This document shows positions 7,517 through 16,077 of a stretch of 36,467 nt of DNA, in pieces. A program made the position numbers and the translations under genes. The number at the start of each line of letters is the position of its first letter. Positions within the stretch are counted from its first letter, which is position 1. The notes below the pieces were generated by a model, which saw only the letters and a list, made by a program, of their open reading frames with translations, had not been told where the DNA came from and did not search any database. Source of the DNA: Frankiales bacterium (GTDB lineage: Bacteria; Actinomycetota; Actinomycetes; Mycobacteriales; SCTD01); NCBI GenBank assembly GCA_025965475.1, contig JAOPWV010000151.1, positions 1 to 36,467 of the forward strand, written 5' to 3'.

Positions 7517-7522
7517 ACTCTA
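7517..7522 (-). promoter_or_regulatory. -10 box of ctaB (leaderless)
   Basis: TAGAGT on the minus strand is followed by seven bases and the GTG start at 7509. There is no Shine-Dalgarno sequence in between, so the ctaB mRNA is probably leaderless. Confidence 0.5.
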
Positions 7523-7593
7523 CCGAGTGCGAACTGCGGAGGCCTGCCGGGGCGCACGTCGGTTCGGCCGTCCGCAGCGGGGGACGCCGGGTC

Positions 7594-7599
7594 TAGGGT
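7594..7599 (+). promoter_or_regulatory. probable -10 box of the tkt operon
   Basis: TAGGGT on the plus strand predicts a transcript start near 7606 and a leader of about 33 bases. That leader contains the strong ribosome-binding site GAGGAAGAGG before the GTG at 7639, unlike the leaderless promoters nearby. Confidence 0.4.
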
Positions 7600-7638
7600 C
7601 GGACTGGACAAGATCCTTCGAGGAAGAGGCAACGCGGC

Positions 7639-9756
7639 GTGAGTAAGAGCAGCACTCTGCAGTGGACAGACCTGGACCAGCGGGCCGTCGACACGGCCCG
7701 CGCCCTGGCGATGGATGCCGTGGAGTCAGCCGGTTCCGGGCATCCCGGGACGGCGATGAGCCTCGCCCCCGCGGCCTACCTGCTGTTCCAGCGGCTGCTC
7801 CGCCACGACCCGACCGACGCGCACTGGGCCGGCCGCGACCGGTTCGTCCTCTCGTGCGGCCACTCGTCGCTGACGCTCTACATCCAGCTCTACCTGTCCG
7901 GCTACGGCCTGACCCTCGAGGACCTCGCGCACCTGCGCCAGTGGGGCTCGCTGACCCCGGGCCACCCCGAGCACGGGCACACCCCCGGCGTGGAGACGAC
8001 GACCGGCCCGCTCGGCCAGGGCGTCGGCAACGCGGTGGGCATGGCGATGGCCGCCCGCCGCGAGCGCGGCCTGCTGGACCCCGACGCCGCGCCCGGCGCG
8101 AGCCCGTTCGACCACACCATCTGGTGCTTCGCCTCCGACGGCGACCTGGAGGAGGGCGTCTCCCACGAGGCGAGCAGCCTCGCCGGGACCCAGGAGCTCG
8201 GCAACCTGATCCTGCTCTGGGACGACAACCACATCTCGATCGAGGACGACACCAAAATCGCCTTCACCGAGGACACCGTCGCGCGCTACGCGGCCTACGG
8301 CTGGCACGTCCAGCGGGTCGACTGGCTGCAGGACGACGGCTCGTACGAGGAGAACGTGCAGGCGCTCTACGACGCCTTCCTCGAGGCCAAGGCGGTCACC
8401 GACCGGCCGTCGTTCATCGCCCTGCGCACGATCATCGGCTGGCCGGCGCCCAACAAGCAGAACACCGGCAAGGCGCACGGCAGTGCGCTCGGCGCGGAGG
8501 AGGTGGCGGCCACCAAGAAGGTGCTGGGGCTCGAGCCGGACCGCCAGTTCCAGATGCCCGACGAGGTCCTGGCGCACGCGCGACAGGTGCTCGACCGCGG
8601 CCGCGAGTCGCACCAGCAGTGGAAGCCGGCGTACGACGCCTGGGCGGCCGGCAACCCTGAGGGCGTCGAGCTGCTCGATCGGCTCGCGCACCGGCGCCTG
8701 CCGGACGGCTGGCACAAGAAGCTTCCGGTCTTCGACGCCGATGCCAAGGGCCTGGCCACCCGCGCCGCCTCCGGCAAGGTCCTCACCGCCCTCGCCCCCG
8801 CTCTGCCCGAGCTGTGGGGTGGTTCGGCCGACCTCGCCGAGAGCAACAACACCACCCCCGAGGGTGAGCCGTCGTTTCTGCCCGAGGACAGGCAGACGAA
8901 GACGTGGAGCGGCGGGCCGTACGGCCGCGTGCTGCACTTCGGCGTCCGCGAGCACGGCATGGGGGCGGTGATGAACGGCATCGCCCTGCACGGTGGCACC
9001 CGCGTGTACGGCGGCACCTTCCTGGTCTTCAGCGACTACATGCGCGGGTCTGTCCGGCTCGCGGCGCTCATGAAGCTGCCGGTGACGTACGTCTGGACGC
9101 ACGACTCCATCGGCCTCGGCGAGGACGGCCCGACGCACCAGCCGATCGAGCACCTGGCCGCGCTGCGCGCCATTCCGGGCCTGGACGTGGTCCGGCCGGC
9201 GGACGCGAACGAGGTCGCCGTGGCCTGGCGGACCATCCTCGAGCAGACCGACCGCCCGGCCGCACTGTGCCTGACCCGGCAGAACGTCCCGACCGTGGAC
9301 CGCACCGTCCACGGGCCCGCCGAGGACGTCGCCAAGGGTGGCTACATCCTGGCCGAGGCCAGCACCGGCAAGCCGGCGGCGCTGCTCATCGCCACCGGGT
9401 CCGAGGTGACGATCGCGCTGGCCGCCCGCGACCGGCTCGAGGCGGAAGGCACCCCCACGCGGGTCGTGTCGATGCCCTGCGTCGAGTGGTTCCGCGCCCA
9501 GGACGAGGCCTACCGGCGCACCGTGATCCCGCCGGACACGAAGGTCCGCGTCGCCGTGGAGGCCGCCGTCTCGCAGGGCTGGCACGAGTGGATCGGCGAG
9601 GCCGGCGAGTGCGTGACCCTCGACCACTTCGGCGCCAGCGCGCCGTACGCCGTGCTCTACGAGCAGTTCGGCATCACGCCCGACCGGGTGGTCGCGGCGG
9701 TCATCGCGTCGCAGTCCAAACTGGGAATGATCCGCGGCAGCACCACGGGTAACTAG
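7639..9756 (+). CDS. tkt: transketolase
   Basis: A 705-residue thiamine-diphosphate enzyme of the non-oxidative pentose-phosphate pathway that moves two-carbon units between ketose and aldose phosphates. The N-terminal domain has the substrate-site motif [15 protein letters not shown] and the ThDP/Mg motif with [12 protein letters not shown]. The middle pyrimidine-binding domain has [10 protein letters not shown] and FGVREHGMG, with the catalytic glutamate near residue 438, followed by [12 protein letters not shown] and [11 protein letters not shown]. Length is standard. The GTG start follows GAGGAAGAGG. First gene of the tkt-tal-zwf-opcA-pgl cluster. Confidence 0.97.
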   Translation: MSKSSTLQWTDLDQRAVDTARALAMDAVESAGSGHPGTAMSLAPAAYLLFQRLLRHDPTDAHWAGRDRFVLSCGHSSLTLYIQLYLSGYGLTLEDLAHLRQWGSLTPGHPEHGHTPGVETTTGPLGQGVGNAVGMAMAARRERGLLDPDAAPGASPFDHTIWCFASDGDLEEGVSHEASSLAGTQELGNLILLWDDNHISIEDDTKIAFTEDTVARYAAYGWHVQRVDWLQDDGSYEENVQALYDAFLEAKAVTDRPSFIALRTIIGWPAPNKQNTGKAHGSALGAEEVAATKKVLGLEPDRQFQMPDEVLAHARQVLDRGRESHQQWKPAYDAWAAGNPEGVELLDRLAHRRLPDGWHKKLPVFDADAKGLATRAASGKVLTALAPALPELWGGSADLAESNNTTPEGEPSFLPEDRQTKTWSGGPYGRVLHFGVREHGMGAVMNGIALHGGTRVYGGTFLVFSDYMRGSVRLAALMKLPVTYVWTHDSIGLGEDGPTHQPIEHLAALRAIPGLDVVRPADANEVAVAWRTILEQTDRPAALCLTRQNVPTVDRTVHGPAEDVAKGGYILAEASTGKPAALLIATGSEVTIALAARDRLEAEGTPTRVVSMPCVEWFRAQDEAYRRTVIPPDTKVRVAVEAAVSQGWHEWIGEAGECVTLDHFGASAPYAVLYEQFGITPDRVVAAVIASQSKLGMIRGSTTGN

Positions 9757-9799
9757 CGGTCCCGCGACGGGCCGCGCCGGAAACACACGAGGAGTCACC

Positions 9800-10978
9800 A
9801 TGACCGACCCACTTGCCGAACTCTCCGCCGCGGGTGTGGCGGTCTGGCTCGACGACCTGTCGCGCGAGCGCCTGCGCTCGGGCAACCTCGAGCAGCTGAT
9901 CAAGACGCGGCACATCGTCGGTGTCACGACGAACCCGTCGATCTTCCAGAAGGCGCTGTCCGAGGGGGCGGCGTACGACGAGCAGGTACGTGAGCTCGCC
10001 CTGCGGGGCACGGACGTGGGCGAGGCGGTACGCGCCCTCACGACGTACGACGTGCGCTGGGCCTGCGACGTCCTCAAGCCGGTGTACGCGCTCAGCCACA
10101 CCGTCGACGGACGCGTGTCGATCGAGGTCGACCCGCGCATCGCGCACGACGCCGACCGCACCGTCGCCGAGGCCAAGGCCCTGTGGTGGCTCGTCGACCG
10201 GCCGAACCTCTACATCAAGATCCCGGCCACCCTCGCCGGCCTGCCCGCGATCACCCGCACCCTGGCCGAGGGGATCAGCGTCAACGTCACGTTGATCTTC
10301 TCGCTGGAGCGCTACGACGCGGTCATGGACGCCTACCTCGCAGGCCTCGAGGCCGCCCGGGCCAACGGGCACGACCTGTCCACCATCGAGTCGGTGGCCT
10401 CGTTCTTCGTGAGCCGCGTCGACAGCGAGATCGACAAGCGCATCGAGAAGAACGGCGGCCCTGCCGACCTGAAGGGCCAGGCCGCGATCGCCAACGCGCG
10501 GCTCGCCTACCAGCACTACGAGCAGGTGTTCTCCTCCGACCGGTGGAAGGCGCTCGAGAAGGCAGGCGCCCGGCCGCAGCGACCGCTGTGGGCCTCTACC
10601 GGCGTCAAGGACCCGACGTACGACGACACGCGGTACGTCGTCGAGCTCGTCGCGCCGGGAACGGTCAACACGATGCCGGAGGCGACCCTCGAGGCCGTCG
10701 CCGACCACGGCGTCGTCCGCGGGGACACGATCCGCTCGACGTACGCCGAGGCGCAGCAGGTGCTCGACCGACTCAAGGCGGCGGGCGTCGACTACGACGA
10801 CGTCGTCCGTCAGCTCGAGGTCGAGGGCGTGCAGAAGTTCGAGGACGCCTGGAACGAGCTGATCGACTCGGTCGCGAAGAACCTCGAGAAGTTCGGTGCC
10901 GAGGTGGGCAGCGACGGCCGGTCCCGTCCTGCCGGCGACGGCCCCGCAGCCGCGTCCCCTGCCGGCAGCGCCAGGTGA
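9800..10978 (+). CDS. tal: transaldolase
   Basis: A 392-residue class I aldolase-fold enzyme that transfers dihydroxyacetone units between sugar phosphates. The Schiff-base lysine is K140 in [23 protein letters not shown] and [16 protein letters not shown] are typical of the long actinobacterial/cyanobacterial TalB-like subfamily. It ends with a poorly conserved tail rich in Pro, Ala and Gly that makes it slightly longer than the roughly 370-residue norm. The ATG follows AGGAGTCACC at ideal spacing. It lies 43 bases after tkt, and its stop codon overlaps the GTG of a micro-ORF that leads into zwf. Confidence 0.96.
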   Translation: MTDPLAELSAAGVAVWLDDLSRERLRSGNLEQLIKTRHIVGVTTNPSIFQKALSEGAAYDEQVRELALRGTDVGEAVRALTTYDVRWACDVLKPVYALSHTVDGRVSIEVDPRIAHDADRTVAEAKALWWLVDRPNLYIKIPATLAGLPAITRTLAEGISVNVTLIFSLERYDAVMDAYLAGLEAARANGHDLSTIESVASFFVSRVDSEIDKRIEKNGGPADLKGQAAIANARLAYQHYEQVFSSDRWKALEKAGARPQRPLWASTGVKDPTYDDTRYVVELVAPGTVNTMPEATLEAVADHGVVRGDTIRSTYAEAQQVLDRLKAAGVDYDDVVRQLEVEGVQKFEDAWNELIDSVAKNLEKFGAEVGSDGRSRPAGDGPAAASPAGSAR

Positions 10979-11067
10979 GCGATCGGTTCGACAGCACCTC
11001 CGCCCTCCCCCGCACGAGGACCGTCACCGGTCGCGGCGTGACCGTCGCCGGACCGGTGGGCCGATGA
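10975..11067 (+). other. 30-codon micro-ORF exactly bridging tal and zwf
   Basis: A GTG at 10975 overlaps the tal stop (GTGA) and opens a 30-residue frame, [14 protein letters not shown] onward, ending in VTVAGPVGR. Its TGA overlaps the zwf start (ATGA at 11064). It therefore has the same overlap style as zwf/opcA and opcA/pgl. It could be a coupling peptide that hands ribosomes from tal to zwf. It could also be the scar of a deleted gene: in several actinobacteria pgi sits at this spot. It may be chance, since it is short and shows no recognisable domain. Confidence 0.3.
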
Positions 11068-12611
11068 GCCAGGTGCACGCGCCGAACCCGTTGCGGGACC
11101 CCCGGGACCGCCGCCTCCCCCGGATCCCGGAGCCCTGCGTGCTCGTGGTCTTCGGCGCGACCGGTGACCTCGCCCGCAAGAAGCTGATCCCGGCGGTCTA
11201 CGACCTCGCCAACCGCGGCCTGCTGCCGCCAGGCTTCGTCCTGCTCGGCTTCGCCCGCCGGGACTGGGGCGACGGGGACTTCGAGTCCGTGGCCAAGGAG
11301 GCCGCCCGCAAGGGGGCCCGCACCGAGTTCCGCGACGACGTCTGGCAGCGCCTGGCGGAGGCCATCAAGTTCCTGCCCGGCTCGTTCGACGACGACGGGG
11401 CCTTCGACAACCTGGCCCGGATGCTCACCGAGCTCGATGCGACGCACGGCACGCAGGGCAACGCCGCCTTCTACCTGTCGATCCCGCCGTCGGCGTTCCC
11501 CACGGTGCTCCAGCAGATGGCCCGTACCGGGATGGCCGACAACAGCACCGCCGGGGGCTGGCGCCGGGTCGTCGTGGAGAAGCCGTTCGGGCACGATCTG
11601 GAGTCCGCGAAGGAGCTCAACCGGCTCGTCGACACCGTCTTCACCGCCCAGGACGTCTTCCGGATCGACCACTACCTGGGTAAGGAGACGGTCCAGAACC
11701 TGTTGGCGCTGCGTTTCGCGAACACGCTGTGGGAGCCCATCTGGAACGCGCACCACATCGACTCGGTGCAGATCACCATGGCCGAGGACGTCGGGATCGA
11801 GAGCCGGGCGGCGTTCTACGAGCAGACCGGTGCGGCCCGCGACGTCCTGCAGAACCACCTGCTGCAGCTCATGGCTCTGACCGCGATGGAGGAGCCGGCG
11901 TCGTTCGACGCCGAGGCCCTGCGGGCGGAGAAGATCAAGGTGCTCGGGGCGATCAAGCCGCCTCGGGACATGGCGGCCTACACCGTCCGGGGCCAGTACG
12001 ACCAGGGCTGGCTTGCCGGCCAGCGGGTCAAGGCCTATCGCGAGGAGAAGGACGTCGCGCCGGACTCGAAGACCGAGACCTTCGCCGCCGTGCGCCTCGA
12101 GGTCGAGACCCGCAGGTGGGCCGGCGTCCCGTTCTACCTGCGCACCGGCAAGCGGCTTCCCCGTCGGGTGACGGAGATCGCCGTGATCTTCCGCAAGGCG
12201 CCGCACCTGCCCTTCGCGAAGACGGACACCGAGGAGCTCGGCGCCAACCAGCTGGTGGTTCGCGTCCAGCCCGACGAAGGCATGACGCTCCGCTTCGGCT
12301 CCAAGGTGCCGGGGTCGCAGATGGAGGTCCGTGATGTCGCGATGGACTTCCTGTACGGCGAGGCGTTCACCGAGTCCTCCCCCGAGGCCTACGAGCGCCT
12401 GCTGCTCGACGTCCTGCTCGGCGACGGCTCGCTGTTCCCGGACGCCCGCGAGGTCGAGGACTCCTGGCGCGTCATCGACCCCATCGAGGACTACTGGCGG
12501 GACCACGACGACCGGGGCGGGCGTCCCGAGCTCTACCGTGCAGGCGAGTGGGGACCCAAGGGCGCCGACATGATGCTGGCCCGCGACGGACGAAGCTGGA
12601 GGCGGCCATGA
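11064..12611 (+). CDS. zwf: glucose-6-phosphate 1-dehydrogenase
   Basis: A 515-residue enzyme that oxidises glucose-6-phosphate to 6-phosphogluconolactone with NADP, the entry step of the oxidative pentose-phosphate pathway. The dinucleotide-binding loop is GATGDLARKK (31-40). The active-site signature RIDHYLGKE spans 200-208, with H203 and K207 in substrate binding. EKPFGHDL and RTGKRLPRRVTEIAV are further conserved blocks. The start ATG 11064 (MSQVHAPNPL) is chosen because the upstream frame is low-complexity antisense-like sequence. It overlaps opcA by ATGA and is coupled to it; OpcA is its known activator. Confidence 0.97.
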   Translation: MSQVHAPNPLRDPRDRRLPRIPEPCVLVVFGATGDLARKKLIPAVYDLANRGLLPPGFVLLGFARRDWGDGDFESVAKEAARKGARTEFRDDVWQRLAEAIKFLPGSFDDDGAFDNLARMLTELDATHGTQGNAAFYLSIPPSAFPTVLQQMARTGMADNSTAGGWRRVVVEKPFGHDLESAKELNRLVDTVFTAQDVFRIDHYLGKETVQNLLALRFANTLWEPIWNAHHIDSVQITMAEDVGIESRAAFYEQTGAARDVLQNHLLQLMALTAMEEPASFDAEALRAEKIKVLGAIKPPRDMAAYTVRGQYDQGWLAGQRVKAYREEKDVAPDSKTETFAAVRLEVETRRWAGVPFYLRTGKRLPRRVTEIAVIFRKAPHLPFAKTDTEELGANQLVVRVQPDEGMTLRFGSKVPGSQMEVRDVAMDFLYGEAFTESSPEAYERLLLDVLLGDGSLFPDAREVEDSWRVIDPIEDYWRDHDDRGGRPELYRAGEWGPKGADMMLARDGRSWRRP

Positions 12612-13603
12612 CGACCTTGTGGGACACCACCGGCACCGCGGTCGTCGCGGCGCTGGCGGCCGAGCGGCGGCTGGCCGGCTCCGTGTCGGCCGGCCTGGCC
12701 CTGACCCTCGTCGTCGTCGTGGACGAGTCGCACGTGGCCGAGGCGGAGGCCGCGGCCACTCGCGCGGCCGCGCAGCACCCCTGCCGGCTGCTGGTCGTCG
12801 TACGCCGACGGCCGGACGCCCCCGAGTCCCGGCTCGACGCCGAGGTCCTCATCGGCGGCCGGCTCGGACCCGGCGAGGCGGTCGTCATGCGGATGTACGG
12901 GCGCCTTGCGCTGCACGCCGAGTCCGTCGTCCTGCCGCTGCTGGCCCCGGACGCGCCCGTCGTCACCTGGTGGTACGGCGAGCCCCCCAACCTCATCGCG
13001 CACGACCCGCTCGGCGTCTTCGCCGACCGGCGCATCACCGACAGTTGGCTGTCCGCCGACCCGATGGGTGCGCTGCACCGGCGCGCGCACGACTACGCGC
13101 CCGGCGACACGGACCTGGGCTGGACGCGGACCACGCTGTGGCGGTCCCTGTGCGCCGCCGGCTTCGACTCGTTGAGCGGCCCGGTCCGCCGCGCCCGGGT
13201 GGCCGGCGCTCCCGGGCACGTCACCCGCGCGCTGCTCGCCGGCTGGCTGCAGTCCCGGCTGGGTGTGCAGGTGGAGGTGTCCGACGCCCCCGGTACCGGC
13301 CTGTCCGAGGTGGTCATCGAGCTCGAGGACGACGTCACCCTGCGGATCAGCCGTGGCGGCGGCACCACGGCCGTCCTGTCCCGGACCGGGCAGCCGGACC
13401 GCACCCTGCCGCTCCCCCGCCGCGAGATCGGCGACCTGCTCGCCGAGGAGCTGCGCCGCCTGGACCCCGACGAGCCTTTCGCCGAGGCGCTGGAGGCCGC
13501 GACCGGCACCCGGGGCCTGTCCGACCGCTCACCGATCCGCCGGCACATCTGGCACGACCCGGTGGAGTCCCCGGACCCCGATCCGGCCCTGACCGTCTCA
13601 TGA
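12608..13603 (+). CDS. opcA: glucose-6-phosphate dehydrogenase assembly protein OpcA
   Basis: A 331-residue actinobacterial/cyanobacterial protein required for active, properly assembled G6PDH. It has the characteristic N-terminal LWDTTGTAVVAAL, the central DAPVVTWWYGEPP region and the stretch PLGVFADRRITDSW. No enzymatic motif is expected. The ATG overlaps the zwf stop codon and the stop overlaps the pgl start (both ATGA), so the three proteins should be made in linked amounts. Family membership is clear from the motifs and the fixed gene order. Confidence 0.93.
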   Translation: MTTLWDTTGTAVVAALAAERRLAGSVSAGLALTLVVVVDESHVAEAEAAATRAAAQHPCRLLVVVRRRPDAPESRLDAEVLIGGRLGPGEAVVMRMYGRLALHAESVVLPLLAPDAPVVTWWYGEPPNLIAHDPLGVFADRRITDSWLSADPMGALHRRAHDYAPGDTDLGWTRTTLWRSLCAAGFDSLSGPVRRARVAGAPGHVTRALLAGWLQSRLGVQVEVSDAPGTGLSEVVIELEDDVTLRISRGGGTTAVLSRTGQPDRTLPLPRREIGDLLAEELRRLDPDEPFAEALEAATGTRGLSDRSPIRRHIWHDPVESPDPDPALTVS

Positions 13604-14370
13604 CGGGCGCGAACCGCACCGTCGTCGTCTTCAAGGACCCCGACGTCCTGGCCGCCTCGATCGCCGCGCGGCTGCTCACCCGGCTCGTCGACGTCCAGGC
13701 CGTCCGGGGCGAGGCGTCGATCGTGCTCACCGGCGGTGGGGTGGGCATCGGCGCGTTGCGCCACGTACGCGAGTCCCCCGCCCGCGCGGCGGTCGACTGG
13801 CGGCACGTCGACATCTGGTGGGGCGACGAGCGCTTCGTCCCCGCCGACGACCCCGCGCGCAACGAGCGACAGGCCCGCGAGGCCCTGCTCGACCACCTCG
13901 ACCTCGACCCCGCCCGGGTGCACCCCATGGGCGCGCTCGGGGGACCCGACGGTGACGACGCGGACGCGGCGGCGACCCGCTACGCCGCCGAGCTCGCGGC
14001 GGCGGCCGGTCCGGACCAGGAGGTGCCGGCCTTCGACGTCCTCATGCTGGGCATGGGCCCGGAGGGGCATGTCGCGTCGATCTTCCCGGAGTCGCCGGCA
14101 GTGCACGACGAAAGAACCGTGTTCGCCGTCCACGGTTGCCCCAAGCCGCCGCCGACCCGCATCTCGATGGGCTTCCGCACGATCAACTGCGCGCGGGAAG
14201 TCTGGCTGGGGGTCGCCGGGGCCGACAAGGCCACCGCGGTCGCGATGGCCCTCCGCGGCGCGGGCCGGGCGCAGATCCCCGCTGCCGGCGTCGAGGGCCG
14301 CCTGCAGACCCTGTGGCTGCTCGACGAGGCCGCGGCGGCGCAGCTGCCCCGGGACCTGCGCCGGCGCTGA
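13600..14370 (+). CDS. pgl: 6-phosphogluconolactonase
   Basis: A 256-residue DevB/SOL-type lactonase that hydrolyses 6-phosphogluconolactone, the product of Zwf. Visible blocks are the N-terminal phosphate-binding VLTGGGVGIGAL, DWRHVDIWWGDERFVPADDPARNERQAR (typical DERxVP motif), FDVLMLGMGPEGHVASIFP, and the late PPPTRISMGFRTIN. Length is standard. The ATG overlaps the opcA stop. Last gene of the pentose-phosphate operon; a hairpin follows and the next gene, rbpA, converges from the other strand. Confidence 0.95.
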   Translation: MTGANRTVVVFKDPDVLAASIAARLLTRLVDVQAVRGEASIVLTGGGVGIGALRHVRESPARAAVDWRHVDIWWGDERFVPADDPARNERQAREALLDHLDLDPARVHPMGALGGPDGDDADAAATRYAAELAAAAGPDQEVPAFDVLMLGMGPEGHVASIFPESPAVHDERTVFAVHGCPKPPPTRISMGFRTINCAREVWLGVAGADKATAVAMALRGAGRAQIPAAGVEGRLQTLWLLDEAAAAQLPRDLRRR

Positions 14371-14384
14371 CTTCCGGACGCACA

Positions 14385-14418
14385 ACGCCCCGCTCACCCT
14401 GATCGGGTGGCGGGGCGT
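14385..14418. terminator. bidirectional terminator between pgl and rbpA
   Basis: Arms ACGCCCCGCTCACCC and GGGTGGCGGGGCGT pair over 14 bp with a single bulged T and a four-base loop region. It lies 15 bases after pgl and 17 bases after rbpA. There is no T-run on either strand, as is common for actinobacterial terminators. It probably serves both convergent genes. Confidence 0.7.
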
Positions 14419-14434
14419 GTGGTGACGCAGGTGG

Positions 14435-14767
14435 CTACTTGCCGCGCAGCTTGGCCAGCGCCTCGGCGAGGATCGCCTCGCCGTCCTCCTGGTTGCGCCG
14501 CTCGCGGACGTACGCCAGGTGGGTCTTGTACGGCTCGGTCTTGTGCGGCGCCGGGGGGTTCTCCTTGTCGCGGCCGGCCGGGAAGCCGCAGCGCGGACAG
14601 TCCCAGGTCTCCGGGATCGACGCCTCGTCGGAGAACGACGTGTGCGTCTCGTGTTGGTTGGCGCACCAGAACGCGATGCGCTGGCGGGGAGCCGCCTCGC
14701 CGCGTTCTGCCTCGCCCATGGGTCCAGCGCCGACCCGACTACCTCGGATCGCGTTGCCGCCTGCCAC
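14435..14767 (-). CDS. rbpA: RNA polymerase-binding protein RbpA
   Basis: A 110-residue actinobacteria-specific transcription factor that binds the principal sigma factor and promoter DNA and stabilises the open complex. Four potential zinc ligands, C35, H39, C57 and C60 (FWCANQHE and WDCPRCG), match the zinc-binding pattern described for Streptomyces RbpA. The N-terminal GGNAIRGSRVGAGP is the tail that contacts polymerase. The C-terminal sigma-interaction domain carries KTHLAYVRERR. The start is GTG 14767, eight bases after AGGAG. It has its own predicted promoter upstream and a striking palindrome in the leader. Confidence 0.96.
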   Translation of the reverse strand: MAGGNAIRGSRVGAGPMGEAERGEAAPRQRIAFWCANQHETHTSFSDEASIPETWDCPRCGFPAGRDKENPPAPHKTEPYKTHLAYVRERRNQEDGEAILAEALAKLRGK

Positions 14768-14797
14768 GAGTACCGCTCCTTCACGCCGTCGTACCGT

Positions 14798-14819
14798 CGC
14801 CGCGGAGATCTCCGCGGCG
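14798..14819. repeat. perfect 22-bp palindrome at the 5' end of the rbpA leader
   Basis: The half site CGCCGCGGAGA (14798-14808) is followed at once by its exact reverse complement. It begins two or three bases downstream of the transcript start predicted for rbpA. It could be an operator for a dimeric regulator, a 5'-end stem that stabilises the mRNA, or the secG terminator (29 bases after its stop, 9-bp stem with GATC loop, no T-run). Confidence 0.6.
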
Positions 14820-14827
14820 GTCGCGCC

Positions 14828-14833
14828 AGTCTA
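14828..14833 (-). promoter_or_regulatory. predicted -10 box of rbpA
   Basis: TAGACT on the minus strand predicts a start near A14821 and a 54-base leader. No good -35 hexamer is visible at 17-18 bases. A GGAAT/GTT sigma-R pattern, used for rbpA in Streptomyces, is not seen. Confidence 0.4.
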
Positions 14834-14847
14834 AGGCCGGACAGTCG

Positions 14848-15081
14848 CTACGTCTGCTTCAGCAGCAGGCCCAGGGCCACGATGCACACGGCCCAGACCG
14901 CGCCGCAGATGATCGTGAGGCGGTCGAGGTTCTTCTCGACCACGGCACTGCCGCCCAGCGACGACGACACGCCACCGCCGAACAGGTTGGACAGGCCGCC
15001 GCCCTTCCCGCGGTGCAGCAGCACGAGCACGATCAGCAGAATGCTGGCGATGCTCAGCAGGATCGACAGGAAGGTCACCAC
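14848..15081 (-). CDS. secG: preprotein translocase subunit SecG
   Basis: A 77-residue membrane protein of the SecYEG channel. Two hydrophobic spans are visible (FLSILLSIASILLIVLVLL and LTIICGAVWAVCIVALGLLL). They flank the conserved cytosolic loop HRGKGGGLSNLFGGG. GTG at 15081 follows GGAG by eight bases; GTG 15078 is possible. It starts only 15 bases after oppB, with no promoter between them, so it is probably transcribed with the peptide transporter. In most actinobacteria secG follows tpi directly, which here lies 6.6 kb upstream. Confidence 0.95.
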   Translation of the reverse strand: MVTFLSILLSIASILLIVLVLLHRGKGGGLSNLFGGGVSSSLGGSAVVEKNLDRLTIICGAVWAVCIVALGLLLKQT

Positions 15082-15096
15082 AGCAGGAACTCCAGG

Positions 15097-16059
15097 TCAG
15101 GCGAGGCGGACGCGCGAGTCGAGCACCGCGTAGGCGATGTCGACCAGGATGTTGGCGATCACGATGAAGAACGCAGCAAACAAGACAGTACCGAAGATCA
15201 CCGGCAGGTCGCCGGTACTGACCGCCACGATGGCGTTCTGACCGATCCCCTGCAGGCCGAAGACGACCTCGGTGACGATCGCCCCGCCGAGCAGCGTGCC
15301 CACGTCGATGCCCAGCAGGGTCACGACCGGCGTCAGCGCGCTGCGCAGCCCGTGCCGGTAGATCACCCGCCGCTCCGACAGGCCCTTGGCCCGCGCGGTC
15401 CGGATGTAGTCCTCGCCGAGCACCTCGAGAAGTGACCCGCGGGTGATGCGGGAGTAGGACGCCGCGGTGACCAACGCGAGGGCGAACCACGGCAGGATCA
15501 GATGTCGCGCCCACTCGAACGGGTTCTGCGTCAGGGGCACGTAGCCGCTGGCCGGGAAGATGTCGAGCCCGTTCAGCGAGAGCCGGTAGTACAGGAAGTA
15601 GAGCAGCAGCAGGCCGGCCACGAACGGCGGGATCGACAGGCCACCGAGCGCGAAGACGGTCGCCAGCCGGTCCCGGATGCTCCGGGGTTTGGTGGCCGCC
15701 AGGATGCCGATGGGGATGCCCATCAGCAGCCACACGACCGCGGCGCCGCCGGCCAGGGAGGCCGTCGCGGGTAGCCGGTCGAGAAGGGTCTTGCGCACCG
15801 GCTCGGCGTTGCGGAACGAGTAGCCGAGGTCGCCGTGGAGCAGCCGGCCGACGTATTGGAGGTACTGCTCCGGCACCGGCTTGTCCAGGCCGTAGCGGAC
15901 CTTGGCCTGCTGGATCTGCTCGGGCGTAGGGCTCTTGCCCACGAAGTTCGCGGCCGGGTCGCCGGGAGCCACGACGAAGAACAGCACGAAGACGGCGAGG
16001 CTGATCACGAAAAGGACGACAACGCCGAAGAGCAGGCGGCGAGCGATGAACCGACCCAT
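15097..16059 (-). CDS. oppB: oligopeptide/dipeptide ABC transporter permease (DppB/OppB family)
   Basis: A 320-residue inner-membrane permease with six expected spans. The N-terminal MGRFIARRLLFGVVVLFVI and the periplasmic loop GDPAANFVGKSPTPEQIQQAK followed by YGLDKPVPEQY are typical of DppB/OppB. The cytoplasmic EAA loop that contacts the ATPases is EDYIRTARAKGLSERRVIYRHGLR. It pairs with OppC encoded 18 bases upstream. Last transporter gene of the cassette before secG. Confidence 0.93.
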   Translation of the reverse strand: MGRFIARRLLFGVVVLFVISLAVFVLFFVVAPGDPAANFVGKSPTPEQIQQAKVRYGLDKPVPEQYLQYVGRLLHGDLGYSFRNAEPVRKTLLDRLPATASLAGGAAVVWLLMGIPIGILAATKPRSIRDRLATVFALGGLSIPPFVAGLLLLYFLYYRLSLNGLDIFPASGYVPLTQNPFEWARHLILPWFALALVTAASYSRITRGSLLEVLGEDYIRTARAKGLSERRVIYRHGLRSALTPVVTLLGIDVGTLLGGAIVTEVVFGLQGIGQNAIVAVSTGDLPVIFGTVLFAAFFIVIANILVDIAYAVLDSRVRLA

Positions 16060-16077
16060 GGGTGTGGGACCTCCGTC

